Shown: piece after piece, positions 23,055-35,820 of the stretch
Numbering within the stretch: the first letter of the stretch is position 1
Layout: every line of letters begins with the position of its first letter
DNA from: Clarkia xantiana subsp. parviflora
Taxonomy: Eukaryota > Streptophyta > Magnoliopsida > Myrtales > Onagraceae
Assembly (NCBI GenBank): GCA_036873135.1
Contig: JAPTYO010000017.1
Span: 4,588,001 to 4,652,000, forward strand
DNA: 64,000 nt
Reading direction: 5' to 3'
Made by a program: the position numbers and the translations under genes
Notes under the pieces: model-generated
The model's database searches: none
Told to the model about the DNA's origin: nothing
The model's input: the letters and a program-made list of their open reading frames with translations, nothing else

Positions 23055-23220
23055 GACAGTCGCGGCTTTTATTTTAGAGCCGAAAGACACTAGCGGCTTT
23101 ACTTTTGAGCCGGGAATGAAGAAATGGGACGGCTCAAATAATCTAGCCGCTATTTATTTGTTTATTTAATTTTTCACGGCTGATAAGTGCAACTGCCGTG
23201 CAGTAGAGCCGTTAACTTCA
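23055..23220. repeat. CACTA subterminal repeats, right
   Basis: GCGGCTTTTATTTTAGAGCCG, ACGGCTCAAATAATCTAGCCGC and related words repeat the GGCTC/GAGCC core of the left end. Confidence 0.75.
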
Positions 23221-23509
23221 GTCTTTCCCGTAGTGATACATATATATATATATGAAAAATTCAAAAAAATGATTAAAAAAATCATCTAAAAAATGAAACA
23301 CAATTTCTAAAAACTGTAATTTTTTTTTTTCTAAAAAATGGTATAAAAATTATAACTAGGGAAATAATAATAAATTAAAGAAAAAAATATTAGCATAAAA
23401 TATTAGTATGGAAAATAGTCAAGTAAAGTGTGTAATTATTTACAAAAAAAAAAAGAAAGAAATATATTCTTAATATCCTAAAATAATTTTTTAATCTAAG
23501 AATTTTATT

Positions 23510-23732
23510 TATGTGCACATTTTGGGCCAGTAAAAGATTAGTTCGGCCCGTCTAATAATGGGCTCTAAATTTCATGTAGGCCTGGTGTGATATCATAACC
23601 CGGGAACCGAACAAGGTGATTTGAAAGCCCTAATTCTCATCATCCCCCATATATATATATAAAGTGAAACACGCGCAAGCGGCAGGCACCTTTGTAGCAG
23701 AGGACTGACTTGGTCTCTCAAAGCCGACGAAA
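23510..23732 (+). promoter_or_regulatory. Promoter and 5' leader of the ubiquitin-eL40 gene
   Basis: Two TGGGCY site II elements (TGGGCC at 23523, TGGGCT at 23559) and a GGCCCG at 23545 precede AAAGCCCTAA (23625, a telobox-like word) and a TATA tract ATATATATATAAAG at 23650-23663. The start codon is at 23733. Site II and telobox elements are the usual combination in plant ribosomal protein promoters, which fits the product. The CACTA element ends only about 500 bases upstream of the ATG. Confidence 0.6.
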
Positions 23733-25281
<1,549 letters not shown>

Positions 25282-25749
25282 TTTTGGTGATGGTCAAGTT
25301 TCGTCATGTTTGGATACTATTGCTTAAAAATACTCTGGCTTGTAGTTTTGTTACTCTGAGGTCCATTTGTTTACATGTTCCATTGAAGTTATTGTCACTA
25401 GTACCGTTAGCCATGATTGAACCTGAAACCTTTTGTTAGTCTATAGTTATGACATGGTATTGACTACTGTTGGGAATCATCATAACATGCACTACCTAAT
25501 CAAATATACAATCCGACAGTACTGTGCACGAGATTGAATATCGATCGCAAGTTCACGCAATAATCTTATTTTGTCAGCCATTGACTTCTATAATCAAATC
25601 TAATCAATTCGTCTTAAAACACCTCTCTCCATATTTGACTACGCATATCATGTTGGAGTTTTAGTTGGACCGAGACGAATTCAAGTAGTTTCACAATGTC
25701 AACAATTAGGAAAGTAATCAAGAAAATTTTAGATTGTGGCTTTGGTGCT
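25282..25749 (+). other. 3' flank of the ubiquitin-eL40 gene
   Basis: Contains the 3' untranslated region; no further gene is seen. The open frame at 25212-25439 is only intron plus exon 5 and downstream sequence read in another frame. Confidence 0.5.
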
Positions 25750-25877
25750 TAGTCATGGCGGGTTTTCGTAGCCCCGGACCTGCCCCGCGGGTCGGCCTGG
25801 CTGACCTGGACCCGGGAATTCCTCCCGGGTCGGGGCGGGGCGGGTCGACCCGCGGGGCACTGACCCGCCGTGTGAAT

Positions 25878-25910
<33 letters not shown>

Positions 25911-25962
25911 TTTATCAATATTAATTTTTTTTGACAAAATATTACATTGTATATAAATTCAA

Positions 25963-26494
25963 GGGTTAATAACTAAAAAACTGTCCAATGTTTACCCTAT
26001 GTTAAAATTAGGTGTCTGAAGTTTGAAATGTTAAAATGGACTGTCCCAGGTTTCATTTTTGTTGAAATTTGGTGTCTTTGTGCGTCTTTTCATCTTCATT
26101 CCATCATTTTCATCAACCCACCAACCCACTCATAATACATCACTCTTTACTTTTCACAAAATCGTCAAATTTCACCTAAAAATAGAACATTAAAAAAAAA
26201 GTTTCTAGAAGAGTGGTGTAGAGCCATTTTCCAAGGACAATAGAACGAGATTTACTTGCCCGGATGTGACCAACTTTTTAGGTGACGGTCCCGGCAAGAT
26301 GACGAGAAGGGAGTGTGTACGAGAGCTCGAATTTGACAGACGGTTTCGTCGGAATTGACTTCTCTAAAGTAATACACTGAGACACCAAATTTCAACAAAA
26401 ATGAAACTTGGGACAGTCCATTTTAACATTTCAAACTTCAGACACCTAATTTTAACATAGGGTAAACCTTGGACAGTTTTTTAGTTATTAACCC
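25963..26494. mobile_element. MULE-type MITE with about 120-bp inverted ends
   Basis: GGGTTAATAACTAAAAAACT at the left is mirrored at the right, and near-identity in reverse complement extends about 120 bases (CCTATGTTAAAATTAGGTG, AAATGGACTGTCCCAGG). The flanks TAAATTCAA and TAATTCAAA are one indel apart, consistent with an old 8-9 bp duplication. No protein is encoded. Confidence 0.75.
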
Positions 26495-26848
26495 TAATTC
26501 AAACCATAAATCTAACATCAATCAAATACAAACAACAAACACATCAAATTCATCACAAAATACAAATTCAAATCCAAACACCAAATCCAAATTAACTAAT
26601 CCTAATAATCTAAATATACATCTATTTATGATTTAGTCCATGTTATTTATATAGGTACTATATTAACCATATTGTTTAGTAAATGTTACATTATATTAAC
26701 ATAAAAAAAATAAAAATATATATATTAGAAATTCTGGGCGGGTCAACGGGGCCCCACGGCCCTAGACCCGAACCTGACCCGACCCGAACCCGCGGGTCGG
26801 CGGGTCGGCGGGTCAAAACCGGGTCGGGGCCCGCGGGTCTGCGGTTAC

Positions 26849-27039
26849 TATAGGAATGTATATTCCATACATTCCATACTTGACACATGTATGCATACTA
26901 GTCTAGCTTACTTACACTCTAAGTTAGTTAGTTAGTTAGATGCTCTCTTCTCCTATATATACCTTGATCTACCAATTGCACAAACTGATTTTGGTGGTTA
27001 ATACATTTTGATATTCATCCATGATCCTCTCTATTCATA
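26849..27039 (+). repeat. 5' LTR of the copia element
   Basis: 191 bp, TATAGGAATG to CTATTCATA. It carries a (GTTA)n tract and CCTATATATACC at about 26952, a likely TATA box. Confidence 0.93.
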
Positions 27040-27051
27040 TGGTATCAGAGC
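27040..27051 (+). other. Primer binding site of the copia element
   Basis: TGGTATCAGAGC, directly at the LTR end, complementary to initiator methionine tRNA as in most plant copia elements. Confidence 0.92.
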
Positions 27052-27598
27052 AAACGGCATTTTCTTGCTAGTCAAGCAACATCCATTTCCGGTGAACTTT
27101 GAGCTTCATTTCCAGGTTTTCAGCTTGATTTCGTGGCTTCAATCATCAATACGTTGGATTCCGACTCTTTGTAAGTCTTCTACATCATCAATTGAGTTGT
27201 GTTTCAGCTCAATTGAATCTGCATTTGGATCATATCAGCCTAGATTGATCAGTTCTTGCTTTTCAAGCAAAGTTCTTCGGCGTTTGCTTCGTCTCCAAGC
27301 TTCGACTGATTAGGTGATTGATTAGCTGTTTTTCTTGATTACGATCATTGATTTCGTTATCTTGATCCATTTGCGACTGTTTCTGGATTGGATTCATGCC
27401 TAGATTCATTCTGGATCATTGCGTGATCTTGTTTCTGTTGCGCATACCTGGTGTTCTTGTTAGTATTGCTTGTTGTTGAAGATTCATCAACTTCTGGGAA
27501 TTCCGTTGGGTTTCTGCTGTTGTGGTTGATAGATTGTTGAAGTTTGTTGTTCTTTACGTCAAATTCAGTTGAGTTTCTGGAATTTTGGTCATTGGAAC

Positions 27599-30500
27599 AT
27601 GGCTACTTACTCGATTGAAGATCCACTATCCTTGCATCCCTCAGACACCACTAGATTGTTGCTGATTCCTTTTCAGCTTCAAGGATCAAGCAATTATCAT
27701 GCATGGAGCACAGCTATCAAGGAGGGACTGCTTGTAAAGAACAAGATTGGATTTATAGATGGTACATGCTCACGTTTGAATGTGCCTGTAGCTCAACATG
27801 TGAGATGGGACAGAGCCAATGTTTGGTTAAAGCTTGGTTAAGGAACACAGTTGCTAAGGAGTTGGTGAATGGGCTGGTTTACAACACCACTGCTTTGTCT
27901 ATTTGGCTTGATCTCAAAGAAATGTTTGAGAAGATTGATGGAACACAAAATTTTCAGCTCACAAGGGAAATTTATCAATGTTCACAAGGTGCTCAGTCTA
28001 TCACTGAATACTTTGGGAGGATGAAACAACTTTGGGTTCTATTGATGACCTAAGGCTTGAATGTTCAGCTGATAGTAAGTTGATCAATGAGCATAAGGAG
28101 AAACATAAATTGATTGCTTTTCTCTTAGGCTTTAATGAATCATTTGCTCATGTTAGAAGTAGTCTCCTAATGAGGCAACCATTGCCTTCATTGAGTGTGG
28201 CTTTTTCTGTATTGCTACAAGAGAAAAGCCAACGTGCTATCTCTGGTTCTCTAGGGGATTTAGGGGAGGCCACAGCCTTATATTCTCAAAGGAACTTCAT
28301 CAATACAAGAGGTGGTGGAGGATATAACTCAGGAAGCAATGGCTTTAACAATGTTGCTTCTTTCCCAAGGAATTACAATGGCAATGGCTCTTCTTCTAAT
28401 GGAGCTAACCAAGGATCCTATTCAGGTGGTTTCAATGGTAAGGGAGGCAAAGTTGATAAGTCAACTTGGTTTTGCTCATTTTGTGGTAAGAATGGACACA
28501 AGTTAGATACTTGTTGGAAAAAGCATCCACACCTTGCACCCTCCACAGCCTTGAAAAGACCTTGGAATGCAGCCAATATGAGCATGGATGATGAGACTCC
28601 TTCCTCTGCTTTGGTGAAACATGTGGCTGCAGGGGACAAAAGAATTTTTCATGGAACTAAGGAGCAAACAATTCTTCACACTGGCTTGGATGGAAGGGTT
28701 CAGCACATTGCTATTCAAGATGACTTTGATCCTCTTTCATTTCAAGAGGATGAGCCTATTTGTGTAAACATGGCAGGTATATCCTCTACATCTAGTTCAT
28801 CCATGATTTGGATTGTAGACTCAGGTGCTACTAACCATATCACTCACCATTTAAGCTGGTTGCACAATATAAGGAAGGCTGATTCCCCTCATAAATTTGT
28901 TCACTTACCAAATGGCAATAAGTGCAAGGTCACTCATATTGGGAGCTGCTCCTTTTCCTCTGGTTTTACCTTGGATGACATCCTTTATGTGCCTGATTTC
29001 AACTTCAACTTGATCTCAGTGTCTAAGCTTTCTACTCAGTTGAATTGCAAAGTTATATTTACTTGTGCAAATATGTTGATTCAGGGCCATGTTGGGAAGC
29101 CAATGGTGATTGGTGAGAGATCCAAAGGTCTTTACATACTCAGGAATTCACTACCTTCATGCTCAAGCAAGGTGGTGGCAGCTCATACTACTTCAAAGGC
29201 AAATAAAGAGGATGCTTCTTGGCTTTGGCATAGGCGTTTAGGACACATATCATACACTCATTTAGGTCATTTGAATGAAGTATTATGTTTAAATGACTCT
29301 TCAAATAAATGTGTCAAACATTGTACCATTTGCCCTTTGGCCAAGCAATCAAGATTATCTTTCCCTATTAGTCATTCTCATGCCTCTGTTCCTTTTGCCT
29401 TGATACATTTGGATCTTTGGGGTCCATACAAAGTTCCTACAATCAAAGGTTATCAATACTTCCTCACCATTGTGGATGACTTTTCCAGGGCAACTTGGGT
29501 CTTTCTAATGAAGAACAAAAGTGATACCTTCATTCATATTCAAAGCTTCTTATTGATGGTTCAGAATCAGTTTGGAACTATGGTGAAGATTGCTAGGAGT
29601 GATAATGGATCTGAGTTCATCAATTCTATTTGCAAGGATCATTTCCTTCTTTTGGGAATTCAACATCAAACTAGTTGCACATACACTCCTCATCAGAATG
29701 GTAGAGTGGAGCGCAAGCATAGACAAATTTTGAATGTGGCAAGGGCATTGAGGTTCCAAGCTTGTATGCCTATCAAGTATTGGGGCTATTGTGTTCTCAC
29801 TGCTTGTTATTTGATGAATAGGTTACCTTCATCTTCTTTGGGGTTCAAGTCTCCTATGGAGGTTCTTTATGGCAAGCCACCTTCCATTAATCATTTGAGG
29901 ATCATGGGTTGCCTATGTTTTGCCACAAACTTGAACAACTCTGACAAGTTTAGTTCAAGAGCTGAGCCTTGCATCTTCATGGGATACTCTACTTCTCAAA
30001 AAGGTTATCTTGTGATGAAGATTTCCAATTCAGCATTTCAAGTTTCAAGGGATGTTGTTTTTCATGAGCATATCTTTCCTTTTGGCATGTCTAAGGCAGA
30101 ATTGAGATCCCTATTACCTACTTGCTTGGGGTCCAAGTTATTAGTTGAGGAGTCATCTTCTAGTTCACCAATGGTTGAGGATGCTCTTCCTCAGCACTCC
30201 ACAGTTGAGGATGCTCTTCCTCAGCTCCCCATAGTAGAGGATGTTCCTTTAATCCCTTTGGTTGATACTCCACAAGTACCCATCTTAAGAAGGAGTGCAA
30301 GGATTGCTCAGTTAAGAAAGGATTCTTCTTCAAATGTTGCTTTTGGCATGGAGAAATACATTGCCTATGATCATCTTAATCCTACCTTCAATTGCTTCTT
30401 GGCCTCCATTGACAAGATCAATGAGCCTTCTACATATAAGCAAGCAATCAAAGACTCAAATTGGGTGATTGCTATGAAGGAAGAGATCAAGGCCTTACAA

Positions 30501-32023
30501 GATAACAATACATGGAAGATTATGGAGCTGCCCCATGGGAAGTCTTCTATTGGGTGCAAATGGGTGTTTAGGGTGAAGTACAACTTTGATGGATCTATTG
30601 AAAGATATAAAGCTAGGCTTGTTGCCAAAGGCTTTACCCAAATAGAAGGGACTGATTTCAATGAGACCTTTTCTCCTGTGGTGGAGATGACAACTGTGAG
30701 AATTGTTTTGGCTATGGCAGCCTCTCATTCTTGGGGAGTCTTTCACATGGATGTCAACAATGCTTTTCTTCAAGGTGACTTGCATGAAGAAGTTTATATG
30801 GACATTCCTCAAGGCTATGATTCTCCTATGATCACTCCTAGTGCTTCTAAACGTGTATGCAAACTTTTGAAATCACTCTATGGGTAGCATCTAGACAATG
30901 GAACATCAAGCTCACCAACACCCTATTGGAAAATGGTTATTCTCAAAGTACCTCAGATCATTCGTTGTTCACCAAGGCAAATGGAGAAGACAGGGTGTAT
31001 CTTCTCATTTATGTGGATGATTTGCTCATCACAGGCTCAAGTGCTTCTATGATTGATCACTTGAAGTCCATTCTGAAATCTCATTTTAAGCTCAAGGATT
31101 TGGGCAACTTGAGGTATTTCTAAGGATTGGAAATTGCAAGGTCCAAAGAAGGTTTGGTCATCAACCAAAGGAAGTATGCCCTTGAGCTTATTGAGGAGGC
31201 TGGTTTGGGGGCTGCTAGACCTTGTGAGACTCCCATGGAGTTCAACCTCAAACTAACAACTTGCGCATATGATGAAGCAACTAACACCTCCTCAGATGAT
31301 TTGCCTCTTGAAGATGTGTCTGCTTATAGAAGATTGGTGGGCAAGTTATTGTACCTGACAATGACTAGGCCAGATATTATCTTTGCAGTTCAAAGGCTAA
31401 GTCAATTTGTTGACAAGCCCAAGAAATCTCATCATGATGCAGCTATAAGGGTGATCAAGTACATCAAAGGTACCCCTGGCCAAGGACTTCTCTATCCAAC
31501 CAACATTGCACTTGACTTGAGTCTTTACTGTGATTCAGATTGGGCAGCTTGTCCATTTAGTAGGAAGTCTATTAGTGCATATTGTGTAAAACTTGGTGGA
31601 GCTATGGTAGGGTGGAAAGTGAAGAAACAAGACACGGTTTCCCTTTCAAGTGCAGAGGCAGAATACAGGTGTTTGAGGGCAGCCATTCAGGAAGCTCTTT
31701 GGGTTACTAGACTTCTAAAAGAGCTTGGGGTGCATGTCATTTTGCCCATTCCTATATTCACTGATAGTGAGTCTGCAGTGAAGATAGCCAAAAACCCAAT
31801 GTTTCATGAACGTACCAATCATATTGAATTAGATTGCCATTTTACTAGGCACCACATTCAATCAGGGTAAGTTGCACCAACACATGTTGCTTCTAGAAAT
31901 CAGCTGGCAGATTTATTGACAAAGACTCTAATCAAGAAACAACACATTGCCTTGCTTAGGCTCTATGGTATCAATGATGTTTTTCATGAAAAGACAAGAG
32001 AAGAAAATGATGGGAGCATATAG
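27599..32023 (+). pseudogene. Copia Gag-Pol polyprotein with several lesions
   Basis: The ATG at 27599 opens the gag N-terminus (MATYSIEDPLSLHPSDTTR). Frame breaks follow near 27830 and 28045, then one long frame from about 28050 to 30887. In order it holds a gag body, zinc knuckle CSFCGKNGHKLDTC (28473-28514), protease WIVDSGATNHIT (28809), a GAG-pre-integrase block WLWHRRLGH (29224), integrase (HLDLWGPYK, ARSDNGSEF, HQNGRVERKHR), and the start of reverse transcriptase (GCKWVFRVKYN, MDVNNAFLQGDL). A small deletion after KSLYG breaks the frame at about 30885. The rest runs through YVDDLLITG (31012), a stop in YF*GLEIARS (31121-31123), RNase H (CDSDWAAC, SLSSAEAEYRCL), and another stop after HHIQSG (31868-31870), to about 32023. 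Five lesions in all make it unable to supply its own proteins. Confidence 0.93.
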
Positions 32024-32209
32024 GAATGTATATTCCATACATTCCATACTTGACACATGTATGCATACTAGTCTAGCTTACTTACACTCTAAGTTAGTTA
32101 GTTAGTTAGATGCTCTCTTCTCCTATATATACCTTGATCTACCAATTGTACAAACTGATTTTGGTGGTTAATACATTTTGATATTCATCCAAGATCCTCT
32201 CTATTCATA
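32019..32209 (+). repeat. 3' LTR of the copia element
   Basis: 191 bp, same ends as the 5' LTR and two substitutions from it. Confidence 0.93.
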
Positions 32210-32232
32210 GTTACCCGTTGCCATCCCTAGAG

Positions 32233-32267
32233 TTTAGGGTTTAGGGTTTTAGGGTTTAGGGTTTAGG
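32233..32267 (+). repeat. Interstitial telomere-type repeat, five TTTAGGG units
   Basis: Five units of TTTAGGG, one with an extra T, directly beside the end of the hAT-like element at 32224. TTTAGGG is the plant telomere repeat. Five units may be a telobox cluster of an old promoter or a short interstitial tract. Confidence 0.85.
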
Positions 32268-32339
32268 GTTTCCTATTTCTCTGATTTAGAGGATCTTTGC
32301 AATTTTTATTGTTGTTCTACTGCTGACCTTTCTCGTACT

Positions 32340-32989
32340 AGCATAATGAGGTTTTGCGGGTTTCGCATGATGTGTCGCATTCATAAATGGACTTATTATC
32401 TGTTTCTTTTTCGACTCTTTCACCGCATCCAGTTTTATAAGTCGAATGGTCTTTTTATATCTTCTCCTCGTTTTCCTACTTTCCGAGAACTTAGGTTTAA
32501 GGATATGGGTTTCAAAAAAGATTGGAATACTGATCTTTCATTCACCACTCCCCTTTGAGAACCGTAGTAATACTTGGGAGGGTTCTTACTTCTTCTTTAA
32601 GGATATATATAGTTGTGTCTCGTGGTCATCTGATCCTACCTTCTTCAAATATGAGACTCTCACTTTCGATGATCTCTCCTCCTCCGAGAAAGAGTATCTT
32701 CGAGCCATTTACCAGGCGCGGTTCATATACAACACTGATCCGTGCCACTGAATGAATGCTTTATAAGGCCAATTTGCGCGTGACTCGACCTCTATCGGCG
32801 TTGGTATATACTATTGATTCTTTATATTCTGTTCTTCTTTTCATCTTAAGTATGTTTGATGGAGTGTGCTCAAAACTACATGCCAAATCGGCTATCTGGG
32901 AGCATCCTCCTCCGAAGAAGAGTGGTAAACGTGAAGACTCTTCTGGGGTAGAGCGAGATTCTTCTAAAGCTCCCCCAAACTTCTTGTAA
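32340..32989 (+). pseudogene. Coding remnant, unrecognised (transposon gag-like)
   Basis: Three plus-strand frames follow one another and look like one broken gene: 32346-32558 (FRELRFKDMGFKKDWNTDLS), 32550-32751 (NTWEGSYFFFKDIYSC, LSSSEKEYLRAIYQARFIYN) and 32756-32989 (HAKSAIWEHPPPKKSGKRED). The aromatic W.G.YFF pattern followed by an acidic SSEKE stretch and a basic tail is reminiscent of gag-like or antisense-ORF proteins of plant gypsy elements, but I cannot name the family. It ends four bases before the CACTA end at 32993, so the CACTA element may have truncated it. Confidence 0.35.
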
Positions 32990-32992
32990 TGT

Positions 32993-33245
32993 CACTACAA
33001 CAAATGTGTTATATTGTGACAAATATTTTTGTCAAAATAACATGTTGTTACAATAAGTTGTTCATCGTGACAAATTAGTTTGTCAACATAACATTCTACG
33101 ATAATGCTCAACAACATGAACTGTTTTGACAACTACTTTTGTCACAAACAAACTTATTTTGACAAAAATGTATTGTTGTCAAAGCAAATTTTATTTTGAC
33201 AATGTATTGTTGTCAAAACAAACATTTTTAACAAAATATACCGTT
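32993..33245. repeat. CACTA subterminal repeat zone
   Basis: TTGTGACAAATA, TTTTTGTCAAAATAACATG, GTTTGTCAACATAAC, TTTTGACAACTA, TTTTGTCACAAAC, TTTTGACAAAAATG and TTGTTGTCAAA alternate in both orientations. Dense short repeats behind the terminus are a hallmark of CACTA ends. Confidence 0.75.
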
Positions 33246-33395
33246 ACTATATAATTTGATCAAATTAATATAGTAAAAAAAAATTGATAGAAACTTTTTG
33301 CATCATAATATATTTTATTATGATTATTTTAATTAAAATTGTATATTTTTTTAAAAATATATAAGCATATAAAAACCAAATTTTTCATTGAGTTC

Positions 33396-33426
<31 letters not shown>

Positions 33427-33879
33427 CAAAATAATTTGATCTATTAAAATTTAAGAACTTTTCAAAACAATATTATTGGAGATAATTTTTATCTCACAAG
33501 TGGAAAATAAAATAATTTGAAAACCAAACAGTAGTTGGCCAAAAAAAACTAAATAGATCAGTAATAAGTTATAATTTTTATCTCACTAGTAGAAAATAAA
33601 ATAAATTGAAAAATAGATAGAGTAATAAAAAATTATAATGAGATAATTTTTATCTCACAAGTGGAAAATTAAAAGTAAAATAAATTGAAAACTAAGGCAA
33701 AAAAAACTAAATAGAGTGTGCAAAATCAAACTGAACTAGTGTTAATTTAAGTATTAGAAGTACTTGAGTTATGATAATCAACATGAATTTTCATTCAACC
33801 AAAACAAACATATATTAGATTCTAATTTATTATTCAACCGAAACAAACAAACATGAATTGAATATAATATAGCATCTGA
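33246..33879. other. AT-rich non-coding part of the CACTA element
   Basis: No gene. It contains a 25-base T tract at about 33402-33426 and three copies of a TAATTTTTATCTCAC(A/T)AGT block at about 33480, 33570 and 33640. Confidence 0.5.
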
Positions 33880-34998
33880 TTACAGTTTATACTTATTAAG
33901 TTTTGTCTTTTTTTTAAGTGGAATTTTAATCTGCTTCTTCACCTTCGGCGCCTGCAGCTTCTTCATCTTCTTCTTCTTGGTCTTCGGAACTTGTTCAGTC
34001 CGACGGAGCTTTGGGAGTGGTGTCCGGATCTTGTCCCAAAGATGCAGCTTGTTCTTTTCCCCCTTGGGCTTAGAACAGTGAAGGGCGTGGTGGAACAACC
34101 CTTTGGTATGCCTCAAAATCGTAGAAGTCACATCGTGACCATCGCGGCGGTGGCGCTGCAATATGTTGTTGGCCAGACTTCTTAGAGTATGACCAACACC
34201 ACTGCAGGATGGCTTTTCCACCAAAGAAGAAAAGCTGCTGCTGCTGCAGCTTATACTCGTCCTCCGCCTCCGATTAGGGGGTCACCCTTGCCGCAGAATA
34301 TGAAGACAAGCTGCTTGCTAAATATGAATATGATGAAAAGCTGCCTGCGGATTCAACCAAGGAACATCTTCTTGGGCTCCTCCTTGGGGGGTCTGGCTCC
34401 TCCTTGGAGTCCACCTACTCCTTGGGGGACTCCTCCTTGGAGTCCGGCTCCTCCTTGGGGGACTCCTCCTTGGGGGTGTCAGGCTCCTCCTTGGGGGTGT
34501 CAGGCTCCTCCTTGGTGTCCAGCTCATCCTTGGTGTCCGGCTCCTACTACATTCCGAACCACCGTACCTTCGGGAGTCATCTTCTACAGTAGAAATCCCT
34601 TCCCGATGCACCCGACTATAATCTCGAACAACCACCGAGCCTTGCCTCTTGAAACTCCTATGCTTGCACAAAGTGCATTGTTTCTTCAACAATGGTGGTG
34701 GTGCTAGGTACGGTAGTTGTTTAGTAGGAACCTTTGAATAACTTAGAAGCTTGCTTTCCCGTTTGTTATCCAGGAAATCCTTAAGCATCATTGTGGCTCT
34801 ATCATCCACCTGAAACCAACTCAAAAAAAAAAAAATCACAAATAAGATTTCAAAATCCAACACGAAAATAATCATCAATGAACATGATATGATAGGACGA
34901 CTCACATATGGTGCGCTGGACTTCGGAGTTCCAGTTTCTGAGATCCAACTGTGCAGCCTGTATAACTGCAACAGGGATTGCATCTATGCATCAAGTTC
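33880..34998 (-). pseudogene. Unrecognised two-exon gene with a tandem RS/KEE repeat
   Basis: On the minus strand an ATG at about 35003 (MEELDA, then a stop, MQSLLQLYRL) leads into an exon ending SSAPY at a GT donor near 34906. An acceptor at about 34813 opens VDDRATMMLKDFLDNKRE, then CTLCKHRSFKR. A tandem repeat at 34370-34560 follows, open in two frames: TPRRSLTPPRRS (Arg-Ser-Pro) in the frame of the upstream exon, and EEPDTPKEEPDTPKEE in another. Downstream frames give YDFEAYQRV or a lysine-rich tail to 33880. At least one stop and one or two frameshifts are needed. It lies where a TNPA-type gene could sit in a CACTA element, but I see no match. It could equally be a captured cellular gene. 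Confidence 0.4.
34370..34560. repeat. Tandem repeat of CTCCTCCTTGG(G/A/T) units
   Basis: About nine copies of CTCCTCCTTGG(A/G/T)G spaced 15-24 bases apart. They encode either PRRS-type or PKEEP-type repeats on the minus strand. Confidence 0.8.
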
Positions 34999-35298
34999 CT
35001 CCATTTTCGGGTGACTCACTAATGATAAAACTGAAATCTATAGAGATATATAGCAAAGCAGTGTCTGCGAATATAAAAGGGATTTGATGTTTTTAGTTAG
35101 ATGATAAAGTGGCTAGCAGACAAAGTCTATTTATAGACTTTGCATCACCCGAAGCAATCTGTTTTTTTATTATATTTTTTGGCGCCAAAATGCTACGAAC
35201 CGGTACTATGTGTTTTTTTTATTTTTTGGCGCCAAAATGCTATGAACCGTACTATATATATATATATATATAATTTCTGTCAAACCTTTTCATCTTTT

Positions 35299-35300
<2 letters not shown>

Positions 35301-35350
<50 letters not shown>
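35301..35350. repeat. (ATT)n microsatellite
   Basis: Seventeen near-perfect ATT units. Two frames read through as poly-Tyr or poly-Leu and are not genes. Confidence 0.95.
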
Positions 35351-35820
35351 GTAGAGATAGAGACGTCTCCTTTGACAGAAAAGACAGGACAAAAAAGACA
35401 AGACAGAGATAGGGACATCTCATATGGACAGAAACGCCAAGACTTGTCCTTTAAAAAGATGCCTTTAGAAAGAGACCAAATCCACAACCAAAAGATGAGT
35501 TCTACAATTATGGCTACTTAGTGAATTATAATATATTCAAATCAGCAAAGCACACAAATACAATCACTTCATCTTCTTATATTTCACATTATCAGCTAAA
35601 ATTCCCCTAAAAACAGTTTCTAGAAAACAATTTAGGTTCTAATTTACTAAATAAATCAGCAACAAAGTTTCTTTTTTTTACTATATTGGCAAATCTGTTG
35701 ATGATGTCATTCAACCTGTAAAAATAACTTTTTATGGTTTCTAAAAAAAATCATTTTGTAGTAAATCTCCATTCTCAACCGCAAGCTTCAACATTATGGC
35801 ATGATAACAAGTTGTTTTAC

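Larger units (their letters stand above)
19919..23235. mobile_element. Non-autonomous CACTA (En/Spm) element
   Basis: The left end is CACTACAGGAGG and the right end is the inverse of CACTACGGGAAAG. ATA flanks both ends (19916-19918, 23236-23238), the 3-bp duplication expected for CACTA. Subterminal zones 20000-20210 and 23055-23220 contain GAGCCGCAATTAATTTCC and CGGCTCA/TGAGCCG in both orientations, as in subterminal transposase-binding regions. No transposase is encoded. The 3.3-kb interior has no gene I recognise; a C+G-richer piece at 22690-22920 (CCGCC, GATCGGAAC repeats) is unexplained. An hAT-like MITE is nested near the left end. Confidence 0.85.
26849..32209 (+). mobile_element. Young Ty1/copia element with TA..TA LTR ends
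   Basis: Direct LTRs of 191 bp at 26849-27039 and 32019-32209 differ at two positions (GCACAA/GTACAA and ATGATCC/AAGATCC). The target duplication is GTTAC (26844-26848, 32210-32214). The primer site TGGTATCAGAGC follows the left LTR at 27040, and the purine tract GATGGGAGC ends at 32017. The LTRs begin TATAGG and end TTCATA, so the termini are TA..TA, not TG..CA; TATA-type ends are among the known rare non-canonical classes in plants. The internal reading frame is damaged (see pol entry). Confidence 0.95.
25750..32224. mobile_element. hAT-like GCGGGT-rich element, host to two nested insertions
   Basis: C+G-rich GCGGGTC/GACCCG patches at 25753-25880 and 26726-26845, then the end GTTACCCGTTGCCATCCCTA at 32210-32224. 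The inverse of that end, TAGGGATGGCAACGGGT, is a common hAT-type terminus. The left end (TTAGTCATGGCGGGT) is only a weak match, and no 8-bp duplication was found. A MULE-type MITE and a copia element lie inside. It has no coding content of its own. Confidence 0.5.

Noticed and set aside
35297..35521. Poly-Tyr/poly-Leu open frames
   Set aside because: Translation of an (ATT)n microsatellite.
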